A stretch of DNA of 64,000 nucleotides, taken from contig NZ_CP072349.1 in the NCBI RefSeq assembly GCF_018127965.1, positions 433,501 to 497,500 on the forward strand. Reading direction: 5' to 3'. Positions 43,954 through 52,516 of the stretch are shown one piece after another. The position numbers were made by a program, and so were the translations under genes. The notes below the pieces were generated by a model. That model saw nothing but the letters and a program-made list of their open reading frames with translations. It was not told the origin of the DNA and searched no databases. The first letter of the stretch is position 1, and each line of letters starts with the position of its first letter. The DNA is from Prevotella melaninogenica (GTDB taxonomy: Bacteria > Bacteroidota > Bacteroidia > Bacteroidales > Bacteroidaceae).

Positions 43954-43977
43954 TTTTGCTATGCAAAGATAGCAAAA
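43954..43977 (-). promoter_or_regulatory. pta promoter, -7 box inside a palindrome
   Basis: TTTTGCTAT and ATAGCAAAA flank the -7 box (TATCTTTG on the minus strand), a perfect 9-bp inverted repeat. It is a possible repressor site over the start region. Confidence 0.45.
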
Positions 43978-44134
43978 GAAAGTTGTAATTCCAAACATAA
44001 TTATCGTTTTCTCCTATAAAACAGGTTTATATAGGTTGGTAATCATTTTCCATCTACTTTCGTCGTGAGTGTCTTCTATATATTATAGGGGCAAAGTTGC
44101 CTTTTTCTGCCTATTTTTTAGCGATGTATTGACG

Positions 44135-44198
44135 TTCCGCACATATGGTGCTGATGCTCCACACATGTGGTGCTGGTGGTAAACACCAATCGTGCTGA
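44135..44198. repeat. GCACCATTGGTGC palindromes, cluster 5
   Basis: GCACATATGGTGC, ACACATGTGGTGC and ACACCAATCGTGC with TGATGCTCC-like spacers. It is nearly the same sequence as the start of cluster 4. Nothing else is seen in 43978-44339. Confidence 0.8.
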
Positions 44199-44339
44199 GG
44201 ACTTAATGGTTTGTAATATATTGTCAGTTTGAGGGCAATTTGTTGTTCGGAAAGAGCTGTACTACCCAAATATGCGAATGAAGTACTATCGGATAGCAAC
44301 AAAAACAACCTACTCTTTGGGAGTCTTGAGTTTTCTGTA

Positions 44340-44347
44340 TATCTTTG
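44340..44347 (+). promoter_or_regulatory. -7 box of the DUF2156-GNAT gene
   Basis: TATCTTTG with TTTG at 44316-44319, twenty bases upstream. It supports the ATG at 44373 instead of an earlier start at 44229. Confidence 0.65.
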
Positions 44348-44372
44348 TATAATAAACAAAGCAGATAATGTT

Positions 44373-46118
44373 ATGATTAAATTTCATGATGTAAAGACAA
44401 CCGACCGTGAATTAATACAAAGCTATACGCTATGTGGTGATCGTATGAATTGCGATTTAAGCTTTGCAAATATTATTTCATGGCGTTTCTTATATAATAC
44501 GCAAATAGCTGAGGTTGACGGTTTTTTAGTGTTCCGTTTTTATACGGGACATCATCTTGCCTATATGGCTCCAGTGTGGAAATGTAAGTGGGATGAGGCT
44601 ATGCGTGAGCGTTTTGCAGCCGTTATCAGGCAGATGCGAGACGATGCAATCACCTTGGGTCATCCCTTCTTATTGTTGGGTGTTTGTTCTTATATGGTTA
44701 GTGTTTTGGAGGAAACTTTCCCAGACACTTTCTTTATAAAGCCCGATCGCGACCATTTTGATTACATCTACACCCGTGAAAAGTTGGCTACATTATCTGG
44801 TAAGAAACTTCAAGGCAAACGAAATCATTGTAATAAGTTCCGTAAGAGCTATCCTAACTATGAGTATCGTCCGCTTACAAAGGAGATGATACCTGAGTGT
44901 ATTGCTGTAGAAGAAAACTGGAGGGCTGTTACAAAGGAGGATAACGAAGATACGGAAGAACTCTCTGAAGAACTTCGTTCGATGACACGTGTCTTCGATT
45001 TGTGGGATGAGATTGGTGCCCTTGGTGGTACGATATGGGTTGATGGGAAGTTGATAGCCTTTACTTTTGGCTGTCCTATCACGGATAAGGTGTTCGATGT
45101 TTGTGTAGAAAAGGCTGATACAGCCTATGAAGGTGCTTTCTCTATTATCAATCAGGAGTTTGCACAGCATCTTCCAGAGCAGTATGAATATATGAATCGT
45201 GAGGAAGACCTTGGGTTAGAAGGACTCCGTTATGCGAAGCTTTCCTATAAACCAGACATTCTTTTAGAGAAGAGTGTGGTCATGGAGAAATATCCTTTGG
45301 CGCAGGAGGAGACACAAGAACAGATTAAAGAGGAAACTATTGCCTTGTGGCGTGACACCTTCCATGACGCAGAACCCTTTATTCAACTCTATTTCTCACG
45401 TGTCTTTAAGCCTGAATATAATATTATCTGTCAGGTCAATCAACATACAGTAGCTGCCCTTCAAGCCCTCCCTTATACAATGAAATATTATAATGAAGAG
45501 GTGCATACGGCTTATATTAGTGGTGTGAGTGTACGAGAAGAATACCGTAAGCAGAATATGGGTAACAACCTCATGTCGCAGGCTCACTTCCGTCTTTACC
45601 ATAAGGATGTTGTCTTTGCATCGTTGATACCTGCTGAGGAATGGCTTTACGATTGGTATAGTCGTTGTGGTTATACACGTAACATTACTTGTACACCGCC
45701 TCCTGCTGATGTTGAAAATATGGACTTTTCAACCTTCGATAGCTGGCAACGTGCAAAGGATTGTGTACTTTTACATGACGAAGAAGGTTTTGATATTATC
45801 AAGGAAGATTATCGAATATCACAGTCTGTTGACCCTGATGCTTGCATAGAAACGAAGGATATCCCTGGAATGATTCGTATTATCAATGCAGAAAAGGCTT
45901 TGCAACTTTTTGCAAATCATCATCCAGAGTATACGGAAAACATTCGTGTGTACAATGATTCGGATATCCCAATGAATAACAGCTACTTCGAAATCAAGCA
46001 TGGACACGTAGTCAGAACCAATCATCCTTTGCCTGATACCCGCTCATTAACGATTACCGAATTAGCTGATTACATCTTTAAGGATGATAACCTTGAGATG
46101 AATTTAATGCTGAATTAG
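44373..46118 (+). CDS. DUF2156-GNAT fusion protein
   Basis: 581 residues. Residues about 1-290 match the DUF2156 fold, the double acyltransferase-like domain also found in phosphatidylglycerol lysyltransferases (LGHPFLLLGVCSYMV, HFDYIYTREKLATLSGKKL, AYEGAFSIINQEFAQHLP). Residues about 310-450 are a GNAT acetyltransferase (YISGVSVREEYRKQNMGNNL is the CoA-binding turn). The end is a third, unassigned domain. It could transfer acyl or aminoacyl groups; the substrate is unknown. Transcribed alone. Confidence 0.8.
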   Translation: MIKFHDVKTTDRELIQSYTLCGDRMNCDLSFANIISWRFLYNTQIAEVDGFLVFRFYTGHHLAYMAPVWKCKWDEAMRERFAAVIRQMRDDAITLGHPFLLLGVCSYMVSVLEETFPDTFFIKPDRDHFDYIYTREKLATLSGKKLQGKRNHCNKFRKSYPNYEYRPLTKEMIPECIAVEENWRAVTKEDNEDTEELSEELRSMTRVFDLWDEIGALGGTIWVDGKLIAFTFGCPITDKVFDVCVEKADTAYEGAFSIINQEFAQHLPEQYEYMNREEDLGLEGLRYAKLSYKPDILLEKSVVMEKYPLAQEETQEQIKEETIALWRDTFHDAEPFIQLYFSRVFKPEYNIICQVNQHTVAALQALPYTMKYYNEEVHTAYISGVSVREEYRKQNMGNNLMSQAHFRLYHKDVVFASLIPAEEWLYDWYSRCGYTRNITCTPPPADVENMDFSTFDSWQRAKDCVLLHDEEGFDIIKEDYRISQSVDPDACIETKDIPGMIRIINAEKALQLFANHHPEYTENIRVYNDSDIPMNNSYFEIKHGHVVRTNHPLPDTRSLTITELADYIFKDDNLEMNLMLN

Positions 46119-46211
46119 GTGTTGGGTGATGGGTGTTGGTTGTTAAGTGTTAGGTGTTAAATGTTAGGTGTTGATGATGTGTTAAAGTTTGGCGCATCTG
46201 AGGGAACATGT
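46110..46211. repeat. TGTTGGGTGA minisatellite with one diverged 35-bp block
   Basis: GGTGTTGGGTGATGG-like units followed by GGCGCATCTGAGGGAACATG, the block seen four times at 26390-26618. Similar units on the other strand lie at 46285-46320 and overlap the cdaA stop codon. Confidence 0.75.
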
Positions 46212-46219
46212 TGGTAAAT

Positions 46220-46273
46220 AAATTGGGTGTTAATGAATAGCAAGCTTATGACTATACATTAACACCCAAATTT
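46220..46273. terminator. Bidirectional terminator
   Basis: A 16-bp perfect stem beginning AAATTGGGTGTTAATG encloses 21 bases. It lies between the converging 44373 gene and cdaA. Confidence 0.8.
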
Positions 46274-46318
46274 TATACCCCTTAGTGGTACTCATCAACA
46301 CCCAACACCTATCACCCA

Positions 46319-47095
46319 TCACGCTGTTACAATCTCTTTCGTCAAGATACTTTCCAATTGTTCGGCAGAAAGGCGGAGTTGAAACTCACCACGTAGGGCA
46401 ACACTGATACGACCTGTTTCCTCTGATACGATGACAGCCAAGGCATCAGAGTCTTGCGAGATACCCATTGCAGCACGATGTCGCAAACCAAGTTCCTTTG
46501 GAATATCTTGCTTGTGGCTCACGGGAAGAATACAACCAGCAGCCTTGATGCGACGTTTAGAGATAACCATCGCACCGTCATGAAGTGGAGAATTCTTAAA
46601 GAAGATGTTTTCAATGAGACGTTGATCAATGCGGGCATCAATCAAGTCGCCTGTCTCCACAATGTCTTCTAACTTCACACCACGCTCAATAACAATCAGC
46701 GCACCCACCTTTCCACGGCTCATACTCATACAAGCCATAACGATAGGCATGATAGTTTCCTTGTCAACTTCTTCTTTACCGCTCTTCTTGGTGAACAACT
46801 TCATAATGTTGTTTATCTTTCTGTGTGCACCAAGACTATAAAGGAAGTGGCGTATATCTTCTTGGAAGAGGACTATCAAACCGATGACTCCCACCGAAAC
46901 AAGTTTGTCCATGATACTTCCTAAGAGGCGCATCTCCAACACTTGACTCACAATGAGCCACACGATAACGAATACCATAATACCGATAAAGATATTCAGT
47001 GAGCGTGACTCCTTCATCAATCGGTAAATATAGTAGAGCATCAGTGCTACCAGCACGATGTCGATTACATCTTTTATTCCAAATGGGAAAAACAT
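46319..47095 (-). CDS. cdaA: Diadenylate cyclase CdaA
   Basis: 258 residues. Three membrane helices at about 8-85, then a DAC domain with LHDGAMVI and GLRHRAAMG, the two catalytic motifs. It makes c-di-AMP from two ATP. In Bacteroidota the gene is usually next to folP, as here. No CdaR-type regulator is adjacent. Confidence 0.95.
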   Translation of the reverse strand: MFFPFGIKDVIDIVLVALMLYYIYRLMKESRSLNIFIGIMVFVIVWLIVSQVLEMRLLGSIMDKLVSVGVIGLIVLFQEDIRHFLYSLGAHRKINNIMKLFTKKSGKEEVDKETIMPIVMACMSMSRGKVGALIVIERGVKLEDIVETGDLIDARIDQRLIENIFFKNSPLHDGAMVISKRRIKAAGCILPVSHKQDIPKELGLRHRAAMGISQDSDALAVIVSEETGRISVALRGEFQLRLSAEQLESILTKEIVTA

Positions 47096-47215
47096 AATAG
47101 TAAAGCAACTCCCTGTTTCGCAATCGCGACTTCTGATAGAATGTTGAGTCGGTATGCTAATATTGGGTGAAGTGTGGGTTATCTATTGGTTGATAATTAA
47201 TGTGTTAATTAACGC

Positions 47216-48058
47216 TTATTGCTCAGCATTTTGGCGCATTGCTTCAACGATTTTCACCGCTTCAACAGCTGGACGAACGTCGTGAACACGAAGAATGTTG
47301 GCTCCTTTCATGAGGGCGATAGTGTTCAGGACCGTTGTACCATTAAGACTTTCATTTGCTGTTATGCCCAAAAGCTGATGAATCATACGTTTGCGGCTGA
47401 TGCCAACGAGCAGGGGAAGTTCCATTACCTGCAGTCGTTCCATCACACTCAACAAGGTGTAATTACCGTCTACGGCTCCTTTTCCAAAGCCAAAGCCTGG
47501 GTCGAGAATAATGTCTTTTTGTCCTAAGATGCGCAACTCTTGTACTTCACGTGAGAAGTTGAGAAGCATATCGTGTAGATTGGCTGCCGTAGACATTAAT
47601 ATATAAGGTGTACCTAATTCGGCGACAGTAGGGAACATCTCTGGGTCTTTGCCTTCTTCAACATCGTTGATGATGTCGGCTCCAAACTCTTCAACTGTAC
47701 GGCGGGCTATTGAAGCATGGAAGGTGTCAATTGAGATGATGGCTTCTGGCTCTGCTTCACGGATAATAGGAAGGGCAAAAGCTAATCGGTTCATCTCCTC
47801 TTCGGCACTGACAGGGTCACTATCAGGACGAGTAGAGCAAGCTCCAACGTCAATAATCTTTGCCCCTTCTGCCACGATCTCATGCGCACGTTGGCGAATA
47901 GCTTCCTCTGTCTGTACCCGACTGCCAGCAAAGAAAGAGTCTGGTGTCACGTTCATGATACCCATAACAAGTGGATGGCTCAAGTCGAGGAGCTGTCCCC
48001 TTACGTTGATAGTATAGTTAACGGGCTTTACATATGCCCCAAGGTTCATATTTTCCAT
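47216..48058 (-). CDS. folP: Dihydropteroate synthase
   Basis: 280 residues. It joins p-aminobenzoate to the pterin in folate synthesis. The signatures are VMGIMNVTPDSFFAGSR and IIDVGACSTRP, and DPGFGFGKG follows. This enzyme is the sulfonamide target. A -7 box (TACCTTTG, 48064-48071 minus) ends six bases before the ATG, so the mRNA should be nearly leaderless; M4 at 48049 is an alternative start. Confidence 0.96.
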   Translation of the reverse strand: MENMNLGAYVKPVNYTINVRGQLLDLSHPLVMGIMNVTPDSFFAGSRVQTEEAIRQRAHEIVAEGAKIIDVGACSTRPDSDPVSAEEEMNRLAFALPIIREAEPEAIISIDTFHASIARRTVEEFGADIINDVEEGKDPEMFPTVAELGTPYILMSTAANLHDMLLNFSREVQELRILGQKDIILDPGFGFGKGAVDGNYTLLSVMERLQVMELPLLVGISRKRMIHQLLGITANESLNGTTVLNTIALMKGANILRVHDVRPAVEAVKIVEAMRQNAEQ

Positions 48059-48063
48059 ATCCG

Positions 48064-48071
48064 CAAAGGTA
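48064..48071 (-). promoter_or_regulatory. -7 box of folP promoter
   Basis: TACCTTTG, with exactly the same spacing to the ATG as at dusB. Confidence 0.6.
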
Positions 48072-48298
48072 ATGCAAAAGTAGCATATACGTGAATTTTG
48101 AATTAAGAAATTTGATATAGTGGGGGAGACAGGGTAGTCTTAAGATAGGGTAATAGAGTAGTAGGGGACGTGTTGAGACATAGTAACAGAAGAACAAAAG
48201 ATTAGGAATAACATGGGGAAGGACATTGTTAGTATAAGAAAATCGCGCTCGTTAGGATTAAGTTTGGTGTAAATTGCGAGTTGGTTGATAGGTAAGAT

Positions 48299-48391
48299 AC
48301 GAATTATTTTCATGAAAGAAAATATTTCTTTTCATGAAGAAAAATATTTTTTGTCGTGAAAATAATTCTTTTTGTTCACGGAAATAATTCG
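48299..48391. repeat. ~92-bp imperfect palindromic element, copy 2
   Basis: The ends CGAATTATTTTCATGAA and the complement CGAATTATTTCCGTGAA pair almost perfectly. The interior repeats TTTTCATGAA and AATATTT blocks. Homologous to 10589-10680. The rest of 48059-48439 has no gene. Confidence 0.75.
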
Positions 48392-48447
48392 TGTTCATTG
48401 TCTTACTGCTATCGAAAAAATATTTGTTATGATGTTAGGATAACATG

Positions 48448-50038
48448 GTAACTATTCAGCGGTATTGTTCAGTCTGTATTCTCTCCTCTAAAATCTTCGT
48501 ATAAAGGCTATAAAGATGTTTTTCTTGCGTATTTCAGTTTTTCTTTGTACCTTTATACCTATGAAAGAGCAGGTTACGGATATATCAAAAGTATTACAAG
48601 GCATGACGGAAGAGATGCGATTATTGCGTGCAACTGTTAATCAGCAGTATGCCGAGATTATTAAATTGAACCGTAACATAAATGCTCTGAACCTTGAAAT
48701 TCGCAAGAAAGATACGGAACTTATAAACTTACAGGAACGCTTGGCTAAGTATGAAAATCCTGACAAAAACTCTAATAACAGTAGCACTCCGCCAAGCAAG
48801 GAGCGTATAAAGGATGAGGTTATCAGAAGAACGCGAAGCCTCCGTAAGCCAAGTGGTAAGAAGCCGGGAGGACAAAAGGGACATGATGGACACAAGCTGC
48901 CTTGCTCTTCCATACCTGACGAGATAATTGATGAGGTACCCAACTATTGTACTCGTTGCGGAGAATCTTTATCAGATACAGAACGTGTGCTTGATTATGT
49001 GACGCAGGTTATTTCCATTCCAGAGTTGAAGCCCGTAATCAGGGAAATCCGACACTATGTGATGGTATGCAAGAACTGTGGTGAACGTATTCGGACAGCA
49101 CCGAGACGGCGGTCAAACAACGTGGTATATGATTCAAGCGTAAAGACCTTAGTGGTTTATCTGAGTGTCGTGCAATTTCTTCCTTACGGTCGTATAGCAA
49201 GTTTTTTGCGTGAGGTATTTGGACTCACTCCAAGCGAAGGTTCACTGGTGAACTGGGTAAATGAGGCAAAGAGAAATGCGCAACCTGTGATTGATAAAAT
49301 TAAAGAATATATCAAGTCATCAGCAGTTGTTGGTTTCGATGAGAGCGGCTTGTACTGTAACAAAAGACTCGACTGGGCATGGATTGCACAGACTGTTTAT
49401 TACACATTGCTTTTCCGTGCTAATGGAAGAGGGTCGAAGGTATTAGCAGACAAGTTTGGCGATAGCCTGGAACGAATGACTGCCGTTACCGACCGCCATA
49501 GCGCATACTTTGCACTCCATTTTCTCAATCACCAGGTTTGTCTTGCACACTTACTCCGCGAACTGCAATATCTCTCAGAGTTGAACACTGAGCAAGAGTG
49601 GTCTGGGAAAGTAACCAATCTGTTCCGTGAAGCCATTCACGAGCGGAATACCAATCCGAACGACGTTATAGACAAGGTATCATGGATTGAACGTTTAGAC
49701 AATCTGCTCAAACAGAATATAGAGGAGCTTGGTAAAAAGTTTATTACGTTCAGAAAAGGCTTGGTCAAATGCAGAGATTACATTTTCAATTTCCTCGAAA
49801 ATCCGATGATACCATTTGACAATAATGGAAGCGAAAGGGGAATACGCAAGCTAAAAATCAAACTGAAGAACTCCTGTGCTTTTCGTTCAGACTTCGGAGC
49901 AGACGCTTTCCTTGAACTTCATTCGATTGTAGAAACAGCTAAGAAGCACGACAAAACTCCATATAATGCGATTCAAGCCTTATTTAAGGTTTGAGAAATT
50001 GATATGCACTTATATATCTATTATCGCTGAATAGTTAC
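48448..50038 (+). mobile_element. Intact IS66-family insertion sequence (single-gene type)
   Basis: 1591 bp. Terminal inverted repeats GTAACTATTCAGCG (48448-48461 and complement at 50025-50038) are perfect over 14 bp. The 8-bp target duplication ATAACATG is present on both sides (48440-48447, 50039-50046), as expected for IS66. It has one transposase gene and no TnpA or TnpB accessory genes. A perfect target duplication and full-length gene suggest a recent and possibly active insertion. Confidence 0.95.
48561..49994 (+). CDS. IS66-family transposase (TnpC type)
   Basis: 477 residues from the ATG at 48561 (a frame from 48516 exists). An N-terminal leucine-zipper-like coiled coil (about 10-70) is followed by SNNSSTPPSKE and the zinc ribbon CTRCGESL with CKNCGERI. 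The DDE domain includes VVGFDESGLYC and TDRHSAYFALHF, then PFDNNGSERGIRKLK near the end with the glutamate. All parts are present, so it is likely functional. Confidence 0.95.
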   Translation: MKEQVTDISKVLQGMTEEMRLLRATVNQQYAEIIKLNRNINALNLEIRKKDTELINLQERLAKYENPDKNSNNSSTPPSKERIKDEVIRRTRSLRKPSGKKPGGQKGHDGHKLPCSSIPDEIIDEVPNYCTRCGESLSDTERVLDYVTQVISIPELKPVIREIRHYVMVCKNCGERIRTAPRRRSNNVVYDSSVKTLVVYLSVVQFLPYGRIASFLREVFGLTPSEGSLVNWVNEAKRNAQPVIDKIKEYIKSSAVVGFDESGLYCNKRLDWAWIAQTVYYTLLFRANGRGSKVLADKFGDSLERMTAVTDRHSAYFALHFLNHQVCLAHLLRELQYLSELNTEQEWSGKVTNLFREAIHERNTNPNDVIDKVSWIERLDNLLKQNIEELGKKFITFRKGLVKCRDYIFNFLENPMIPFDNNGSERGIRKLKIKLKNSCAFRSDFGADAFLELHSIVETAKKHDKTPYNAIQALFKV

Positions 50039-50129
50039 ATAACATGTTAATAATGTGAATTAGTCCTTAATAGAGGCGTATATATATTGTTGTTGATAAA
50101 GTAGGAATTATTTATTTTGTTATAACCTA

Positions 50130-50957
50130 TTATTCAGACAGAGACTTTAAGTAGTCAAAATACTTTGATTTTACAAATTCTCTGTAGTGGTACATGACTC
50201 CCTCATAGTTGTTTTCTTCACTATGTATGGCACTGGGGTGATAAGAGCAGAGAATTACGGTAGTGGTTTTGACTTTTTCATTAAAATGTACACATAAACT
50301 TTTATGTCCTTCAAACTCGTGAATTTCATCAGTCGGAAACATTCCTCTGACCGTAGCATATATTTCAGAATTAGTGCAAACAATGATGTTTGGCTTGAGT
50401 ATTTCAATCTCTTTCTTTAGAAGATGTCCGTAAGTTTGAAGGTGGTGTTTTAGTATCTTTGTTTCTAATTCATTGCCACCAGGTTGTTTTTTACATTCAA
50501 CAAAAGCAAAAGGTTGTGTGTTGAAAAACTCTTTTTGTTTATCAAAGTGCATCTTTATTTCTGACAGCCAGCACTGTTCTTCCTCATCTCGGTTTACCTT
50601 AGAAAGTCCCCATTGTAGATTAGCTATACGGCATAGGAATTGAATTTCTAAATTGCGGTTCTTGCTTTTTAGTTTACGTTTGTCTTCAGAGTCATCTGGC
50701 ACATCCTTAAGCCAAAAACGAGTGTCATCATTTGTTTTTGAAGGTTGGTCTTTTAGTAAGAATAGAATACGTCTATCAGATTTTTCCCAGCTATTGTATA
50801 GTTCCTCCTTTGACACGTTATTTTTCCACATAATCCCATCACATGTAAAGATTGGTTCTCCATTTGTGTCAAGTAAAGGGGCTTCTTCCTTTTCTTTAAG
50901 TTCTGCTTTCCATTTAGGAAAAACTTCTTTGTCAAGGCGTAGGTTATAGTCTTCCAT
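50130..50957 (-). CDS. Hypothetical protein, weak uracil-DNA-glycosylase-like features
   Basis: 275 residues, soluble. ILFLLKDQPS near the start, FVECKKQPGG in the middle and IIVCTNSEIY plus CSYHPSAIHSE near the end follow the order of motifs in uracil-DNA-glycosylase-like proteins (the final HPS in particular). The similarity is faint and no activity should be assumed. It lies 90 bases from the IS66 element, with its own leader region. Confidence 0.5.
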   Translation of the reverse strand: MEDYNLRLDKEVFPKWKAELKEKEEAPLLDTNGEPIFTCDGIMWKNNVSKEELYNSWEKSDRRILFLLKDQPSKTNDDTRFWLKDVPDDSEDKRKLKSKNRNLEIQFLCRIANLQWGLSKVNRDEEEQCWLSEIKMHFDKQKEFFNTQPFAFVECKKQPGGNELETKILKHHLQTYGHLLKKEIEILKPNIIVCTNSEIYATVRGMFPTDEIHEFEGHKSLCVHFNEKVKTTTVILCSYHPSAIHSEENNYEGVMYHYREFVKSKYFDYLKSLSE

Positions 50958-51061
50958 TTTTGTATAGGTTTATTAATCTGTTTAAATGTTTATCTCTGTG
51001 ATAATTGAATGCTCTTTATGTAATCGCTCTATATGTACAGTAGGCAAGGTGTTTCAATAAA

Positions 51062-51158
51062 TTTAGTTTTGCTGTCACTGCTATCATTTAAAACCATTGC
51101 TTAACTCATTAGTTTACAGTAGGGTTAAGTGAAGTGTTAAAAGTGACAGCAAACTAAA
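51062..51158. repeat. Inverted-repeat element TTTAGTTTTGCTGTCAC
   Basis: TTTAGTTTTGCTGTCAC (51062-51078) and GTGACAGCAAACTAAA (51143-51158) pair with a one-base bulge. An inner CTTAAC/GTTAAG pair lies between. It could be a tiny mobile element or a structured RNA. No gene is found in 50958-51316. Confidence 0.6.
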
Positions 51159-51240
51159 ACAAAACTATTCTTGTAAGATACTTAATTGCTTCTCTATCTT
51201 TAGAAAGTCTTTAGCACTCTATATATAGGAAGAATAAAAA

Positions 51241-51272
51241 ATAGGATATGCCAGTCACCTGACACATCCTAT
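51241..51272 (-). terminator. Terminator of efp
   Basis: ATAGGAT pairs with ATCCTAT, with a further TG/CA pair inside. T-run on the minus strand side (from the AAAAAA at 51235). Confidence 0.65.
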
Positions 51273-51316
51273 ATTATATAATGTTTAATGATAGTCTGTC
51301 TGTTGACAGGCAGGAC

Positions 51317-51883
51317 TTAGGCGTTTACACGACCCAAGTAGCTACCATCGCGAGTGTCAATCTGGATAACCTCACCCTCGTTGATGAAGAGAGGAACGCG
51401 AACAACAGCACCAGTCTCAAGCGTAGCAGGCTTTGTTGCGTTTGTTGCAGTGTTACCCTTTACACCTGGCTCGCTGTGTGTAATTGTCAATGTAGTCTTA
51501 ACAGGCATCTCAGCGAGGAGGATTGTGCCGTCAGAAGTATCTGTAACAACTTCTACAACGTCACCTTCCTTCATGTAGTCAGAACCAGTAATCTGGTGCT
51601 TAGAGATAGGAATCTGCTCGAAAGTCTCCTGATTCATGAAGATGTAACCAGTTGAATCCTCATAAAGGTACTGATAAGGACGACGCTCAACACGTACATC
51701 CTCAAGCTTGAAACCAACCTGGAAGGTACGCTCAAGCACACGGCCGTCAGCAACATTCTTCAACTTTGTAATCATAACGGTGTTACCCTTGCCTGGCTTA
51801 CGGTGCTGGAAGTCGATGCAAGTCCAAATTTTACCATCAAGACGAATACATGTTCCAATCTTGATTTCCTGTGAATTAATCAT
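51317..51883 (-). CDS. efp: Translation elongation factor P
   Basis: 188 residues in three beta-barrel domains. It rescues ribosomes stalled at polyproline. The tip loop is HRKPGKGN with the lysine at about K32, where modification occurs in many bacteria. The promoter -7 box (TAACTTTG, about 51939-51947 minus) lies about 55 bases upstream of the ATG. Confidence 0.96.
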   Translation of the reverse strand: MINSQEIKIGTCIRLDGKIWTCIDFQHRKPGKGNTVMITKLKNVADGRVLERTFQVGFKLEDVRVERRPYQYLYEDSTGYIFMNQETFEQIPISKHQITGSDYMKEGDVVEVVTDTSDGTILLAEMPVKTTLTITHSEPGVKGNTATNATKPATLETGAVVRVPLFINEGEVIQIDTRDGSYLGRVNA

Positions 51884-52021
51884 AATCTGTTAATATCTAA
51901 TTTATTATTTTTATACGTTGATATCTCACTAATGCGGTGCAAAGTTACAGAAAATATGGAAAAAAACATAAATAAAGGGCGTAAAAATCATTGTTTTCTT
52001 GGTTAATTCAAAAAGATTAAG

Positions 52022-52029
52022 TAATTTTG
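52022..52029 (+). promoter_or_regulatory. -7 box of the rpmH promoter
   Basis: TAATTTTG, 72 bases before the ATG. The leader contains a small CAGG/CCTG hairpin. Confidence 0.55.
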
Positions 52030-52100
52030 CAGCCCATAATGGCAGGTTTTATCCTGTTACTCTTATAATTTGCATAATAACAATAAAATAGGATAAGAAA

Positions 52101-52256
52101 ATGAAAAGAACATTTCAGCCGCACAACCGTCGTCGTGTAAACAAGCACGGTTTCCGCGAGAGAATGGCAACAAAAAACGGTCGTCGTGTATTGGCTGCTC
52201 GTCGTGCCAAGGGTCGTAAGAAGTTAACTGTTTCTGACGAACATCACGGAAAGTAA
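52101..52256 (+). CDS. rpmH: Ribosomal protein L34
   Basis: 51 residues beginning [20 protein letters not shown], the near-universal L34 start, and ending in the acidic Bacteroidota-type tail TVSDEHHGK. Highly basic, part of the 50S subunit. Here it is not next to rnpA or dnaA; it has its own promoter and terminator. Confidence 0.97.
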   Translation: MKRTFQPHNRRRVNKHGFRERMATKNGRRVLAARRAKGRKKLTVSDEHHGK

Positions 52257-52291
52257 AAAGTACGCTGTTTCCCTTAGAGGGAATTAGTGCG

Positions 52292-52335
52292 AAAACGGAA
52301 AGAAGTAGAGACTATTCTTTGCTTCTTTCCGTTTT
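52292..52335 (+). terminator. rpmH terminator
   Basis: AAAACGGAAAGAAG pairs with its complement across a 16-base loop, followed by a run of seven T. Confidence 0.9.
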
Positions 52336-52365
52336 TTTATCTACCTTTGCGAAGTATAATGTTTA

Positions 52366-52516
52366 GTTGACAAGTTGACAGGTTAACGAGTTGACAAGTT
52401 TTATTAGGAGTTGACGAGTTGACTGGTTAACAAGCTGACGAGTTATTGCTTATATTAGGAGTTGACAAGTTACAAGTTAACAGGTTGACAAGTTAGAAGA
52501 AAAGTAAACAAGTTGA
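52366..52516. repeat. AGTTGACA minisatellite
   Basis: About ten units of (GAGTTGACAAGTT / GGTTAACAAG) with TTATTAGGAGTTGAC interruptions, ending one base before the ATG of the PASTA gene. Weaker copies occur at 54398-54432 and after the 16S gene (63350-63400). Confidence 0.8.
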
